Shown in pieces: positions 1 to 6,107 of a stretch of DNA of 6,107 nt. Positions within the stretch are counted from its first letter, which is position 1; every line of letters starts with the position of its first letter. Source of the DNA: an uncultured Verrucomicrobiota bacterium (GTDB taxonomy: Bacteria; Verrucomicrobiota; Kiritimatiellia; RFP12; UBA1067); assembly GCA_945483525.1 (NCBI GenBank), contig CALYRV010000089.1, positions 1 through 6,107 of the forward strand, given 5' to 3'. The position numbers were made by a program, and so were the translations under genes. Under the pieces are notes generated by a model. That model was not told where the DNA came from, made no database searches, and worked only from the letters and a program-made list of their open reading frames with translations.

Positions 1-502
1 GGACTAGTTCAAGTGGTCGATCTGACCACGCCCCACCACGATCCTCTACGCGCGAAAACACCGACTGTTCGGACGCGTACATCATCGGAACCTGGGGATC
101 CGACTCAATCCGCATCATCACACCATAGACCTCCCAAAGCATTTTCGCGCAAAGCAAACGCTGTTCGGTCGTCGCCTCCTGCGGCATATAGCATGGGTCA
201 TGACGGAACAGCTTCACCTTGCCGTCCGTCAACAGCACCAACTCAAAATGCGGCATCTCCATCGGCGACGAATAAAAGCCGAAGTACCGATCCACTCGCA
301 TCCGCAAAAAATCATGGAAAGTTTGCCACCCGTCAAGCAACAGAAGCCGCACCTTTACCGGCAGGTTTTCCCCTGGCACAACCGCACAGAAATATGGAAA
401 CGCAGAGCCCTTGGTCTTGATGGCCCAATGGCATCCGTACAAGCGATTCCAGATGCCAAGCGCATCCATCTTCGCTGCTATTTCTTCGACACTATATTCC
501 AT
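1..502 (-). CDS. Unrecognised soluble protein, partial (3' end beyond window)
   Basis: This reading frame starts at an ATG at 502-500 and stays open for 167 codons to the left edge, so the stop codon lies outside the window. I do not recognise the family. The protein begins MEYSVEEIAAKMDALGIWNR and looks soluble: no signal peptide, membrane segment or low-complexity region. It is rich in aromatic residues (for example WQTFHDFLRMRVDRYFGFY at 59-77) and has short beta-like stretches (VKVRLLLL at 49-56, FELVLLTDGKVKLF at 86-99). A probable helix follows (EQRLLCAKMLWEVYGVMMRIE, roughly 113-133). Scattered Cys residues (24, 39, 104, 118) form no obvious metal motif. The start lies one base after the gspF stop (TGA-T-ATG), with only a weak AGG five bases upstream inside gspF, so translation is probably coupled to gspF. 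Leucine codons lean to TTG (about 7 of 17), more than in the upstream genes, which may reflect low expression or foreign origin. The frame is supported by its length, its protein-like composition and its fit to the neighbour. Confidence 0.75.
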   Translation of the reverse strand, partial: MEYSVEEIAAKMDALGIWNRLYGCHWAIKTKGSAFPYFCAVVPGENLPVKVRLLLLDGWQTFHDFLRMRVDRYFGFYSSPMEMPHFELVLLTDGKVKLFRHDPCYMPQEATTEQRLLCAKMLWEVYGVMMRIESDPQVPMMYASEQSVFSRVEDRGGAWSDRPLELV

Positions 503-503
503 A

Positions 504-1673
504 TCAACCTATGGAGGAAGACACCTTGAACACCGCCATGAGAATCGCCACAGCGATAAATCCGACAATAACGGCGATCACGCAGATAAGGATTGGCTCC
601 AAAGCGTTGGTGAAGGTGGCGATATTTCGATCCATCTCCTTCTGATACCGCTTACCGATATGATCCAGCGAGGCGGCCATATCTCCGGCCTGCTCACCAA
701 CCGCAAGCATATCGGTCATCATCCGCGGGAATACTCCGCTCGAAGCAAGCGGACCGGAAATCGAAGTGCCGTCGGTCACCCTTTGACGCGCCGTCGCAAG
801 TGCGCCGGCAATAACGGCATTGTTGCAAGTATCCTCGCAGATCTTAAGCGCCTTTAAAACATTAACTCCGTTTGCCAGCAAAGTCTTAAGCGTAAAAGCC
901 AGCGAAGAGTAGGCTCCAGAAGCCACGATGCCGCTTATAAGCGGAGCCTTCAGCTTCCAGCCGTCAATCCTGGCCATGCCAGCGGGCGTCACCTTCCACC
1001 GCCGAAACCAGAAGAAGAACAAGACCGACAGACCGAGTAATATCCATCCGTATTGAACGGTAAATTCGGACATCCCCATAAGAATACGAGTCGGCAACGG
1101 CAATGTGGCACCGAGCGAATCGAACACCTTCTGAAACTTAGGAATAATCCAAACGAGCGCAGTAATCATCGCGGCAATGCCAACACATACAACTACGATC
1201 GGATACGAAAGCGCGCTCTTGATCTTGCCGCGCATATTGTCAAATCGTTCATAGTGATCAGCCAGTCGGCGCAGCACTTCAACCATCGCGCCGGAAGCCT
1301 CGCCGGCACTGATCATATTCGAATACAACGGCTCGAATGTCTTAGGATGATGTGCGCAGGCATCAGAAAACGATTCACCGCGGACAATCCGTTCGCACAA
1401 ATCCCGGCAAACGTAACGCTGTGCAGAATTCTCCTCGCCCTGGTTGGCAAGCGCCTGCAGAGCCTGACCGAGGGTCATACCGGCCTCAAGCAGGTCCGCC
1501 AGTTCAGAGGTGAAGAGCAACACCTCGACGGAATTCATTTCCGTCTTGCGCCGCACCCCGAACTCCATGTTCCAGACCGAACCCGAAGACGGGGCTGAAG
1601 TTCGAGGTAGAGATGCCGACGGTGACGATGTCACCACGACAGAGGAACCCGTTTTTCTTTTAGCGTATCCCAT
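504..1673 (-). CDS. Type II secretion / type IV pilus inner-membrane platform protein (GspF/PilC family)
   Basis: This polytopic inner-membrane protein of 389 residues belongs to the T2SF family, which sits at the base of type II secretion systems and type IV pili and links the cytoplasmic ATPase to pilin assembly. Two repeated T2SF domains are visible. The first, about 48-175, has FTSELADLLEAG at 54-65 and GEASG at 124-128. The second, about 253-378, has the matching LAFTLKTLLANGV at 258-270 and GEQAG at 326-330. Membrane segments lie near 157-177, 209-224 and 361-383, the usual three-helix plan. The start at 1673 is preferred because GAGG lies six bases upstream (1680-1683). Internal ATGs at residues 36 and 46 have poorer sites. 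The first 45 residues are Ser/Pro/Thr-rich and lack the longer N-terminal segment typical of PilC/GspF. No ATPase, pilin or secretin gene is in the window. The symbol is left blank because GspF and PilC cannot be told apart here. It follows serA by 47 bases. Confidence 0.93.
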   Translation of the reverse strand: MGYAKRKTGSSVVVTSSPSASLPRTSAPSSGSVWNMEFGVRRKTEMNSVEVLLFTSELADLLEAGMTLGQALQALANQGEENSAQRYVCRDLCERIVRGESFSDACAHHPKTFEPLYSNMISAGEASGAMVEVLRRLADHYERFDNMRGKIKSALSYPIVVVCVGIAAMITALVWIIPKFQKVFDSLGATLPLPTRILMGMSEFTVQYGWILLGLSVLFFFWFRRWKVTPAGMARIDGWKLKAPLISGIVASGAYSSLAFTLKTLLANGVNVLKALKICEDTCNNAVIAGALATARQRVTDGTSISGPLASSGVFPRMMTDMLAVGEQAGDMAASLDHIGKRYQKEMDRNIATFTNALEPILICVIAVIVGFIAVAILMAVFKVSSSIG

Positions 1674-1679
1674 TCCACA

Positions 1680-1683
1680 CCTC
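1680..1683 (-). promoter_or_regulatory. Ribosome binding site of the gspF/pilC-family gene
   Basis: GAGG on the minus strand lies six bases before the ATG at 1673-1671. It is the best Shine-Dalgarno match near any candidate start of this gene and decides in favour of the 389-residue form over internal starts at 1568 and 1538. Confidence 0.55.
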
Positions 1684-1720
1684 GACCTTCAACCCCGACA
1701 CAGGCCTGCACCGATGGCGT

Positions 1721-2887
1721 TTACTTGATCACCCGCGCGCGAATGACCGCAGCGCTCGCCTCCAACGACTTGACGACCTCAGCCGGCACAACGGTATCGG
1801 TGTCAATAAGCGTATAAGCCATCTCTCCGCGGCTCTTGTTGGCGATCGCATCAATATTGATCTTGGCATTGCCAAGAATCGTTGAGAACGTACCGATCAT
1901 ATTGGGCTCATTCTTGTGACAGATGGCAATACGCCCGGCCTTATTAGCGGGACCGAGCGAGCAGGCGGGATAGTTCACCGAGTTGACAATGTTGCCGTTC
2001 TCGAGGTAATCGCGCATCTCCTTAACCGCCATTACCGCGCAGTTGTCCTCAGCTTCTTCGGTAGAAGCGCCAAGATGCGGAATCACGATGCACCCCTTCT
2101 GTCCGGCCGTGGTCGAATTCGGGAAGTCGGAGACGTACTTACGGACCTTGCCAGATTCAATCGCAGCAAGCATATCCTTCTCGTTGACGAGCGCGTCACG
2201 GGCGCAGTTGATAATGATGACCCCGTTCTTCATCATCGCTAGGGTCTCGGCATTGATCATACCCTTTGTTGAATCAAGGGCAGGAACATGGATGGTAATG
2301 AAGTCGCAAGCGCGGTAGATTGCCTCGACATTCTTGCAATGCTTAACGGCGTGATCGAGCTGCCAGGCGGCGTCAACGGAGAGATACGGGTCGTATCCGA
2401 AGACCTCCATACCGAGCTCGATCGCAGCATTAGCGACCTTCTGCCCAATCGCACCGAGACCGATGACACCAAGACGCTTGCCAGCGATTTCGGTACCCGC
2501 GAAGGCCTTTTTCGCCTTCTCCGCAGTCTTGTTGATCGCCGCGTCATCCTTGTTGGCCTTCACCCAATCGATGCCACCGATAATGTCACGGCTGGCTAGC
2601 AGCATCGAGGCGATCACAAGCTCCTTGACGCCATTGGCGTTAGCACCTGGCGTATTGAACACGACGATACCCTGCTTGGCGTATTCAGCGTGCGGGATAT
2701 TGTTCACTCCAGCGCCTGCACGAGCGACCGCGAGGAGGTTGGCGCCTGGCTTCAGCTCGTCCATCTTGGCCGAACGGACGAATACCGCGTCGGCATCTTC
2801 GAATTTCTCGGTACGAACGTAACGCTCGTCGAGGTTCTTGAGTCCGCAATCCGCAATAGGATTGAGGCAATTGTATTTGTAGTTCAT
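1721..2887 (-). CDS. serA: D-3-phosphoglycerate dehydrogenase with C-terminal ACT domain
   Basis: This cytoplasmic enzyme oxidises 3-phosphoglycerate to 3-phosphohydroxypyruvate with NAD, the first step of serine biosynthesis. The 388-residue protein has a split substrate domain (about 1-100 and 285-310), a Rossmann domain (about 100-285) and an ACT domain (about 317-388). Visible motifs are ARAGAGVNNI at 55-64, GLGAIG at 143-148, the NAD-ribose aspartate D166, catalytic R230 in NCARDALVNE, and H271 in PHLGAS. The Glu that pairs with the His in E. coli SerA (DVFPTEP) is absent; the matching stretch is SDFPNSTT. As I recall, Clostridia-type SerA proteins share this. In the ACT domain H324, N326 and N344 match the E. 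coli serine-binding residues H344, N346 and N364, so feedback inhibition by serine is likely. The ATG at 2887 is preferred over a GTG at 2944: it follows AAGGAG and gives the family's usual N-terminus. No serC is adjacent. It lies 53 bases after the GH127 gene, probably in the same operon. Confidence 0.95.
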   Translation of the reverse strand: MNYKYNCLNPIADCGLKNLDERYVRTEKFEDADAVFVRSAKMDELKPGANLLAVARAGAGVNNIPHAEYAKQGIVVFNTPGANANGVKELVIASMLLASRDIIGGIDWVKANKDDAAINKTAEKAKKAFAGTEIAGKRLGVIGLGAIGQKVANAAIELGMEVFGYDPYLSVDAAWQLDHAVKHCKNVEAIYRACDFITIHVPALDSTKGMINAETLAMMKNGVIIINCARDALVNEKDMLAAIESGKVRKYVSDFPNSTTAGQKGCIVIPHLGASTEEAEDNCAVMAVKEMRDYLENGNIVNSVNYPACSLGPANKAGRIAICHKNEPNMIGTFSTILGNAKINIDAIANKSRGEMAYTLIDTDTVVPAEVVKSLEASAAVIRARVIK

Positions 2888-2890
2888 TTT

Positions 2891-2896
2891 CTCCTT
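2891..2896 (-). promoter_or_regulatory. Ribosome binding site of serA
   Basis: AAGGAG on the minus strand ends three bases before the ATG at 2887-2885. The match is strong though the spacing is short. It fixes the serA start and argues against an in-frame GTG at 2944 that would overlap the preceding stop codon. Confidence 0.75.
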
Positions 2897-2898
2897 AC

Positions 2899-2926
2899 TT
2901 TTCCATTTAGAGTTTATCGTGGAAAA
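2899..2926 (-). repeat. Short inverted repeat upstream of serA
   Basis: A perfect 7-base inverted repeat (TTTTCCA / TGGAAAA, arms 2920-2926 and 2899-2905) encloses a 14-base AT-rich loop in the 53-base gap between the GH127 gene and serA. It is too AT-rich and long-looped to be a convincing terminator and has no U-tract directly behind it. It could be an operator, a weak mRNA processing stem, or chance. Confidence 0.3.
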
Positions 2927-2940
2927 ATCATCAGCAGACT

Positions 2941-4809
2941 TCACCGGGTCTCGGGCGGAATCTCAACTGGGAACCAGGTGCGATAATAATTTTCGCGACG
3001 CCAACGGTTGCCGGCAGAAGCGTAATCACAGAAGAACACAGACGCCGGATTAGCGCCCTCAGGATTCGCATGATGCGATCCGAGCGGCAATATGGCCGAA
3101 AACGTCATCCAAAACTCCTCGGACGGAGTGCGCACCGAAGTGAACGTCGGCATCACCGCACCATCCTTGGCGCCGCCACGGACATCGTCACCGACACAGC
3201 TACGGATAGGCTCGGTAAGATCGCCGTCATTAAAGCGACTGTCACGCGCCAGCAGGACCGGTCCGCGCGTAAATGCAACATGGTGATCAAGAACGTGCTG
3301 CACAACCGGCATGTCGAACCTAACCTCCACGATATCTCCGAGCTTCCACTCGCGGTCGATCAAAAAGTACGAAGCCGCCATCACGCCGTCAAGCGTCTTG
3401 CCATTCAACTTCACCTGGGTCTTCTCACTCCACGAGGGGATGCGGAGACGGAGCTTCAAGGCTCCTGTGGTGTGACTTACGATACGGACATAATCGGTCC
3501 GCGGATAAAGTGCGTACATGTCAAAGCCGGGAACGATCGCCGAACCGTAGAAATTGAAGGTCGCGGTCTTGCCGTCATTCCTGAAGAACTCGCGAAGGAA
3601 ACAGAGGAACCCTCGCGGACCGTTCGCCGTACAACAGTCAGTGTGCATAAAGCAATGGTTCTGGCCGTGATAACGATTTCCGTTCAACGGCGTATACCCC
3701 GCGAATTCCCTGCCGTCCGCCTTCATCGCACCGAGATAGGCGTTGTAGAAGGTGCGCTCAAGCTGATCCGCCCACTTCGGATCGTCGGTTACGTCGAGAA
3801 GTTTTTCACAGAAGCGCATCCAAGTTGTGGTAACACAGGTCTCCTGTAGCCTGAGATACGGCAGATGCTGCTTGCGCGCTCCGTGATACCAAGCTTCGGA
3901 CGAAGCGCAACCTCCAGCGAGGTTTACCTCCTCCTTGACGATGTCGTTCGCCGTCATGATCGCCGCATCCAGAAGATCCTTACGTCCGGTAACCTCGTAA
4001 TATTCAATCAAGCCCTGATAGCAGCTCATCATCTCATAAGCCTTGCTACGGCCGTGCTTGCATACATATGCCCAGTCGTCATTCTTCGTGAAATCTTGCC
4101 CGTCAACATTGCGATCAGCAACCGAAACCCCCTTCAGCGCGAGATCAAGAAGTCTTGGACCCGAATCCGGCTCGGTCATCCCCTTGACGATATAAGTCGC
4201 GAAGTCAAGATACTTCTCCTCCTTCGTGCGCCGATAGAGCCACACGACCGGCTCGAGTATCGAGGAGCTCGCGTATCCTGACCAGTTACCTGTCGTCCAA
4301 AGCTCACGATTACGCCTACCATTCAGACCGATCTCACCGATCACGTAATCGCAAAGCCGCTTAGTGGCATTCAGCACCTTCTCAGCCTCAGCGTCGTCAT
4401 AGCCCTTAACGTAATCGTAGTAATGCAACAGTCCGAGCATCGTGTACTTCATACCCCAGACATCCCACCCCTCTCCGCAACGGAGCTCATCAGGATAATT
4501 GCCGATATAACCACACGGCTCTTGACTCTGCAGCATACGGTCGACTCCGTGTTTGAGATCGTTACCGAGCTTAGCGGAATCGACGTAATATGCATAAGGC
4601 ACCGCGGAATGCATGTACTTACCCCAGAACTCGGTCTGCCACCATCCCTTGTTCTCGGTTTTCTCCTGATAGGCGGCCGTAATATAATCAACGTCGGTAC
4701 CGATGACATGCCCCTGAATCATCGCATCAAGGCGATCACCGAGATAGCCCTTCAGCTTAATATCTGGAAGCGATGTCGCAACCGCAGCGGCAAGTATCAG
4801 AGATGTCAT
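2941..4809 (-). CDS. Glycoside hydrolase family 127 (DUF1680), probable beta-L-arabinofuranosidase
   Basis: This 622-residue protein resembles the GH127/DUF1680 family, whose characterised member HypBA1 of Bifidobacterium removes beta-L-arabinofuranose with a cysteine nucleophile held by zinc. The key residues are visible: probable acid/base E305 (SSEAW), zinc ligands E323 and C325 (QETC), and C392-C393 (DCCTANGPRG), matching HypBA1 E322, E338, C340, C417 and C418. An alpha/alpha-barrel covers about residues 20-415, followed by beta-sandwich domains with the family's LRIPSW (455-460) and RGPVLLA (515-521) motifs. HypBA1 has 658 residues, so the length is normal. The first 15 residues (MTSLILAAAVATSLP) are hydrophobic but lack a basic N-region, so export is uncertain. 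The start follows GGAAGGA by eight bases, and upstream in-frame codons reach a TAA without another start. It is the first gene of a probable four-gene operon. The exact substrate is not settled: GH127 also includes an enzyme acting on aceric acid, and the related family GH146 shares this chemistry. Confidence 0.9.
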   Translation of the reverse strand: MTSLILAAAVATSLPDIKLKGYLGDRLDAMIQGHVIGTDVDYITAAYQEKTENKGWWQTEFWGKYMHSAVPYAYYVDSAKLGNDLKHGVDRMLQSQEPCGYIGNYPDELRCGEGWDVWGMKYTMLGLLHYYDYVKGYDDAEAEKVLNATKRLCDYVIGEIGLNGRRNRELWTTGNWSGYASSSILEPVVWLYRRTKEEKYLDFATYIVKGMTEPDSGPRLLDLALKGVSVADRNVDGQDFTKNDDWAYVCKHGRSKAYEMMSCYQGLIEYYEVTGRKDLLDAAIMTANDIVKEEVNLAGGCASSEAWYHGARKQHLPYLRLQETCVTTTWMRFCEKLLDVTDDPKWADQLERTFYNAYLGAMKADGREFAGYTPLNGNRYHGQNHCFMHTDCCTANGPRGFLCFLREFFRNDGKTATFNFYGSAIVPGFDMYALYPRTDYVRIVSHTTGALKLRLRIPSWSEKTQVKLNGKTLDGVMAASYFLIDREWKLGDIVEVRFDMPVVQHVLDHHVAFTRGPVLLARDSRFNDGDLTEPIRSCVGDDVRGGAKDGAVMPTFTSVRTPSEEFWMTFSAILPLGSHHANPEGANPASVFFCDYASAGNRWRRENYYRTWFPVEIPPETR

Positions 4810-4817
4810 GCTAGTTT

Positions 4818-4824
4818 TCCTTCC
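4818..4824 (-). promoter_or_regulatory. Ribosome binding site of the GH127 gene
   Basis: GGAAGGA on the minus strand lies eight bases before the ATG at 4809-4807, a good Shine-Dalgarno match and spacing. It supports this start, which gives the short hydrophobic N-terminus. Confidence 0.7.
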
Positions 4825-4838
4825 GGTAATTTATGTAT

Positions 4839-4847
4839 ATTATATCA
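4839..4847 (-). promoter_or_regulatory. Extended -10 promoter for the GH127-serA-gspF operon
   Basis: The minus strand reads TGATATAAT, a perfect extended -10 (TGN plus TATAAT). At 17-base spacing the -35 position reads AGGCTC, which does not resemble TTGACA, so the promoter may rely on the extended -10 or on an activator. Transcription would begin near 4832, leaving a leader of about 22 bases that contains the ribosome binding site. It lies after the pnp terminator, where a new promoter is needed. This is a sequence match only. Confidence 0.55.
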
Positions 4848-4884
4848 AAATTTCTTGCTCAGAGCCTCCTGTCGTATTTATGTC

Positions 4885-4897
4885 ATCAAGCTTTGAT
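4885..4897. promoter_or_regulatory. Candidate operator palindrome
   Basis: ATCAA-GCT-TTGAT is a perfect 5-base inverted repeat with a 3-base centre. It lies about 38 bases upstream of the -10 hexamer, where activators often bind. No regulator family can be assigned and chance is possible. Confidence 0.25.
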
Positions 4898-4916
4898 TGC
4901 TCGATTTTCTACACAC

Positions 4917-4931
4917 CTTGCACGTGGCAAG
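4917..4931. promoter_or_regulatory. Candidate operator palindrome
   Basis: CTTGC-ACGTG-GCAAG is a perfect 5-base inverted repeat around a 5-base centre, about 70 bases upstream of the GH127 -10 element. It lies downstream of the pnp terminator, so it is not needed for termination. It could be a binding site for a sugar-responsive regulator, but the assignment rests only on symmetry and position. Confidence 0.25.
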
Positions 4932-4959
4932 ACTCCGGAAACAGCCGCTCTCAAGATAT

Positions 4960-4998
4960 AAAAAACAACGGCGACGAATGTTTCCATTCGCCGCCGTT
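4960..4998 (-). terminator. Intrinsic terminator of pnp
   Basis: Read on the minus strand, a 14-base stem (arms 4998-4985 and 4980-4967) closes on a GAAA tetraloop (4984-4981). One base after the stem comes a run of six U (4965-4960), then AUAU. The only non-Watson-Crick position is a G-U wobble on the minus-strand RNA, which would be an A-C mismatch on the plus strand, so the structure fits leftward transcription. It begins 43 bases after the pnp stop and separates pnp from the GH127 operon. Confidence 0.9.
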
Positions 4999-5010
4999 TA
5001 CCATACCTAT

Positions 5011-5033
5011 GCTCAGCGCACCAGGCGCTAAGC
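5011..5033 (-). other. RNA hairpin just after the pnp stop codon
   Basis: On the minus strand, GCUUAGCGC and GCGCUGAGC (arms 5033-5025 and 5019-5011) form a 9-base-pair stem with a 5-base loop. It contains one G-U wobble that would be a mismatch on the other strand. It begins seven bases after the pnp stop and has no U-run, so it is not a terminator by itself. It may block 3' exonucleases or assist the terminator that follows. Confidence 0.6.
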
Positions 5034-5040
5034 ACAGAAC

Positions 5041-6107
5041 TCAGGCATCAAGCTCGGCCATCGCCGCCTTGCGAGAGAGCTTGATGCGCCCGCGCTGCTC
5101 GTCGATGTCGATGCACTTCACCTTGATGATGTCCCCGACCTTGCAGACGCCTTCCATCGACTTGAGGAACTTGTCGGAGAACTCGGAGATGTGGCAGAGA
5201 CCCTCAAGACCGGGGAGAATCTCGACGAAAGCGCCGAAATCCTTGATCGAGGTGACCTTGCCGTCGTAGATCTTGCCGATCTCGGCAGTCGCCGCGACCT
5301 TGCCGACTTCGAGCTTGGCGGCATCCATAGACTCCTTCGAGGTCGCAAAGATCGAGACCTTACCGTCGTCGTCGATGTCGATCTGCGCACCCGTCATCTC
5401 GACGATCGCGCGGATGTTGCTGCCGCCAGGACCGATCAGCGCACCAATCTTGTCGACAGGAATCTGCATCTCCTCGATGCGCGGCGCGTAAGCGGAAAGC
5501 TCGGCGCGCGGAGCGGGAATGACGGACTCCATGAAGTCGATGATCTTCAGACGCGCGTCGTGAGCCGCCTTTACGGCGCCCTCGACGAGATCCCATGTGA
5601 GACCACGGAGCTTAAGGTCGACCTGGAAGCCAGTGATGCCCTTGCGGGTGCCGCCAACCTTGAAGTCCATGTCGCCGCAGTGATCTTCAGCGCCGAGAAT
5701 ATCGGTGACGAGGACCTTCTGACTCTGATCGGCGTTCGTGAAGAGGCCGATCGAAATGCCCGCAACCGTACGCTTCAGCGGCACGCCCGCATCCATGAGC
5801 GCTAGGCAGCCGTTGCAGATCGACGCCATCGAGCTGGAGCCGTTGGACCCCATGATCTCGGAGACGACGCGGATCGAATACGGGAACTGATCCGGAAGGA
5901 CTTCCGCAATGGAGCGCTCGGCGAGCGCACCATGACCAATCTCACGACGGCCGGTCGAACCGAGACGGCCGACCTCGCCCGTGCAGTAGGGCGGGAAGTT
6001 GTAGTGGAGCATGAAGTTCTTCGAGGGCTCACCGCCGGTGACGGAATCAAGCTCCTGCGCATCCTTCTTCGTGCCGAGCGTGACCGTCGCGAACGACTGG
6101 GTCTCGC
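5041..6107 (-). CDS. pnp: Polynucleotide phosphorylase, C-terminal half (5' end beyond window)
   Basis: PNPase is a cytoplasmic trimeric 3'-to-5' exoribonuclease that degrades RNA with phosphate and is a central part of mRNA turnover. The visible 354 residues start inside the RGETQ motif (first full residue is the E) and cover the second RNase PH core domain, KH and S1. The core has [17 protein letters not shown] and [13 protein letters not shown] around visible residues 34-63. Catalytic residues matching E. coli D486, D492 and K494 are present in [11 protein letters not shown] (visible D141, D147, K149). The KH domain (about 208-271) carries the GPGG loop at 225-228, and the S1 domain (about 274-344) has [20 protein letters not shown]. 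The protein ends about ten residues after S1, without the C-terminal tail seen in E. coli. Codon choice is strongly biased to C- and G-ending codons, as expected for a highly expressed housekeeping gene. Two hairpins follow the stop, the second a terminator. Confidence 0.98.
   Translation of the reverse strand, partial: ETQSFATVTLGTKKDAQELDSVTGGEPSKNFMLHYNFPPYCTGEVGRLGSTGRREIGHGALAERSIAEVLPDQFPYSIRVVSEIMGSNGSSSMASICNGCLALMDAGVPLKRTVAGISIGLFTNADQSQKVLVTDILGAEDHCGDMDFKVGGTRKGITGFQVDLKLRGLTWDLVEGAVKAAHDARLKIIDFMESVIPAPRAELSAYAPRIEEMQIPVDKIGALIGPGGSNIRAIVEMTGAQIDIDDDGKVSIFATSKESMDAAKLEVGKVAATAEIGKIYDGKVTSIKDFGAFVEILPGLEGLCHISEFSDKFLKSMEGVCKVGDIIKVKCIDIDEQRGRIKLSRKAAMAELDA

Noticed and set aside
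13..857. Three overlapping plus-strand open frames at the left end
   Set aside because: They lie opposite the unknown gene and the end of gspF, have low-complexity or His/Arg-rich products, and lack convincing ribosome sites. The minus-strand frame at 1-502 is more protein-like and fits the operon.
2899..2926. The inverted repeat before serA as a terminator of the GH127 gene
   Set aside because: The stem is only seven base pairs and AT-rich, the loop is 14 bases, and no U-run follows.
2888..2944. A longer serA beginning at GTG 2944 and overlapping the GH127 stop
   Set aside because: The extra 19 residues do not belong to the family, the GTG has no good ribosome site, and AAGGAG directly precedes the ATG at 2887.
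3070..3849. A 259-codon plus-strand open frame
   Set aside because: It lies wholly opposite the GH127 gene, whose minus-strand frame carries the family motifs. The plus-strand product has no recognisable domain and is Arg/His/Val-rich, like antisense translation.
5191..5805. A 204-codon plus-strand open frame
   Set aside because: It is antisense to pnp. Its Asp/Leu/Arg-rich composition comes from the strong codon bias of the pnp strand.

Overview
All five protein-coding genes in this window lie on the minus strand, so the window reads from right to left. Each gene is a normal bacterial gene in good frame, with no frameshifts, RNA genes, insertion sequences or CRISPR. The sequence is moderately GC-rich. 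It carries a Gram-negative-style inner-membrane secretion or pilus gene, a DUF1680/GH127 sugar hydrolase, and an ACT-domain phosphoglycerate dehydrogenase of the type common in Clostridia and Bacteroidetes. This mix would suit a plant- or mucus-glycan-degrading gut or environmental bacterium, possibly from the Verrucomicrobia/Kiritimatiellae/Lentisphaerae side. That taxonomic guess is weak inference; nothing in the window fixes it.

Layout in transcription order. (1) 6107-5041: the C-terminal half of polynucleotide phosphorylase (pnp), from the second catalytic core domain through KH and S1. Its 5' end lies outside the window. (2) 5040-4810: a 231-base intergenic region with two hairpins behind pnp, the second a good intrinsic terminator, followed by a fresh promoter with a perfect extended -10. 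Two short palindromes lie upstream of that promoter. (3) 4809-2941: a GH127-family (DUF1680) glycoside hydrolase, probably a beta-L-arabinofuranosidase, with all catalytic and zinc residues in place. (4) 2887-1721: D-3-phosphoglycerate dehydrogenase (serA) with a C-terminal ACT domain. (5) 1673-504: a type II secretion/type IV pilus inner-membrane platform protein (GspF/PilC family) with an unusually short N-terminus. (6) 502-1: an unrecognised soluble protein, open at the left edge, whose start lies one base past the gspF stop codon.

Genes 3 to 6 have gaps of 53, 47 and 1 bases and no visible terminator between them, so they are probably one transcription unit starting from the promoter near 4840. 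The combination of a sugar hydrolase, a serine-biosynthesis enzyme, a secretion platform protein and an unknown protein is not a standard operon. The serA-gspF pairing may be chance co-transcription, while the gspF-unknown pair is close enough to suggest translational coupling. The most novel element is the unknown protein at 1-502. The rest is recognisable, with points of interest in the serA active site, the truncated GspF N-terminus and the GH127 promoter region.
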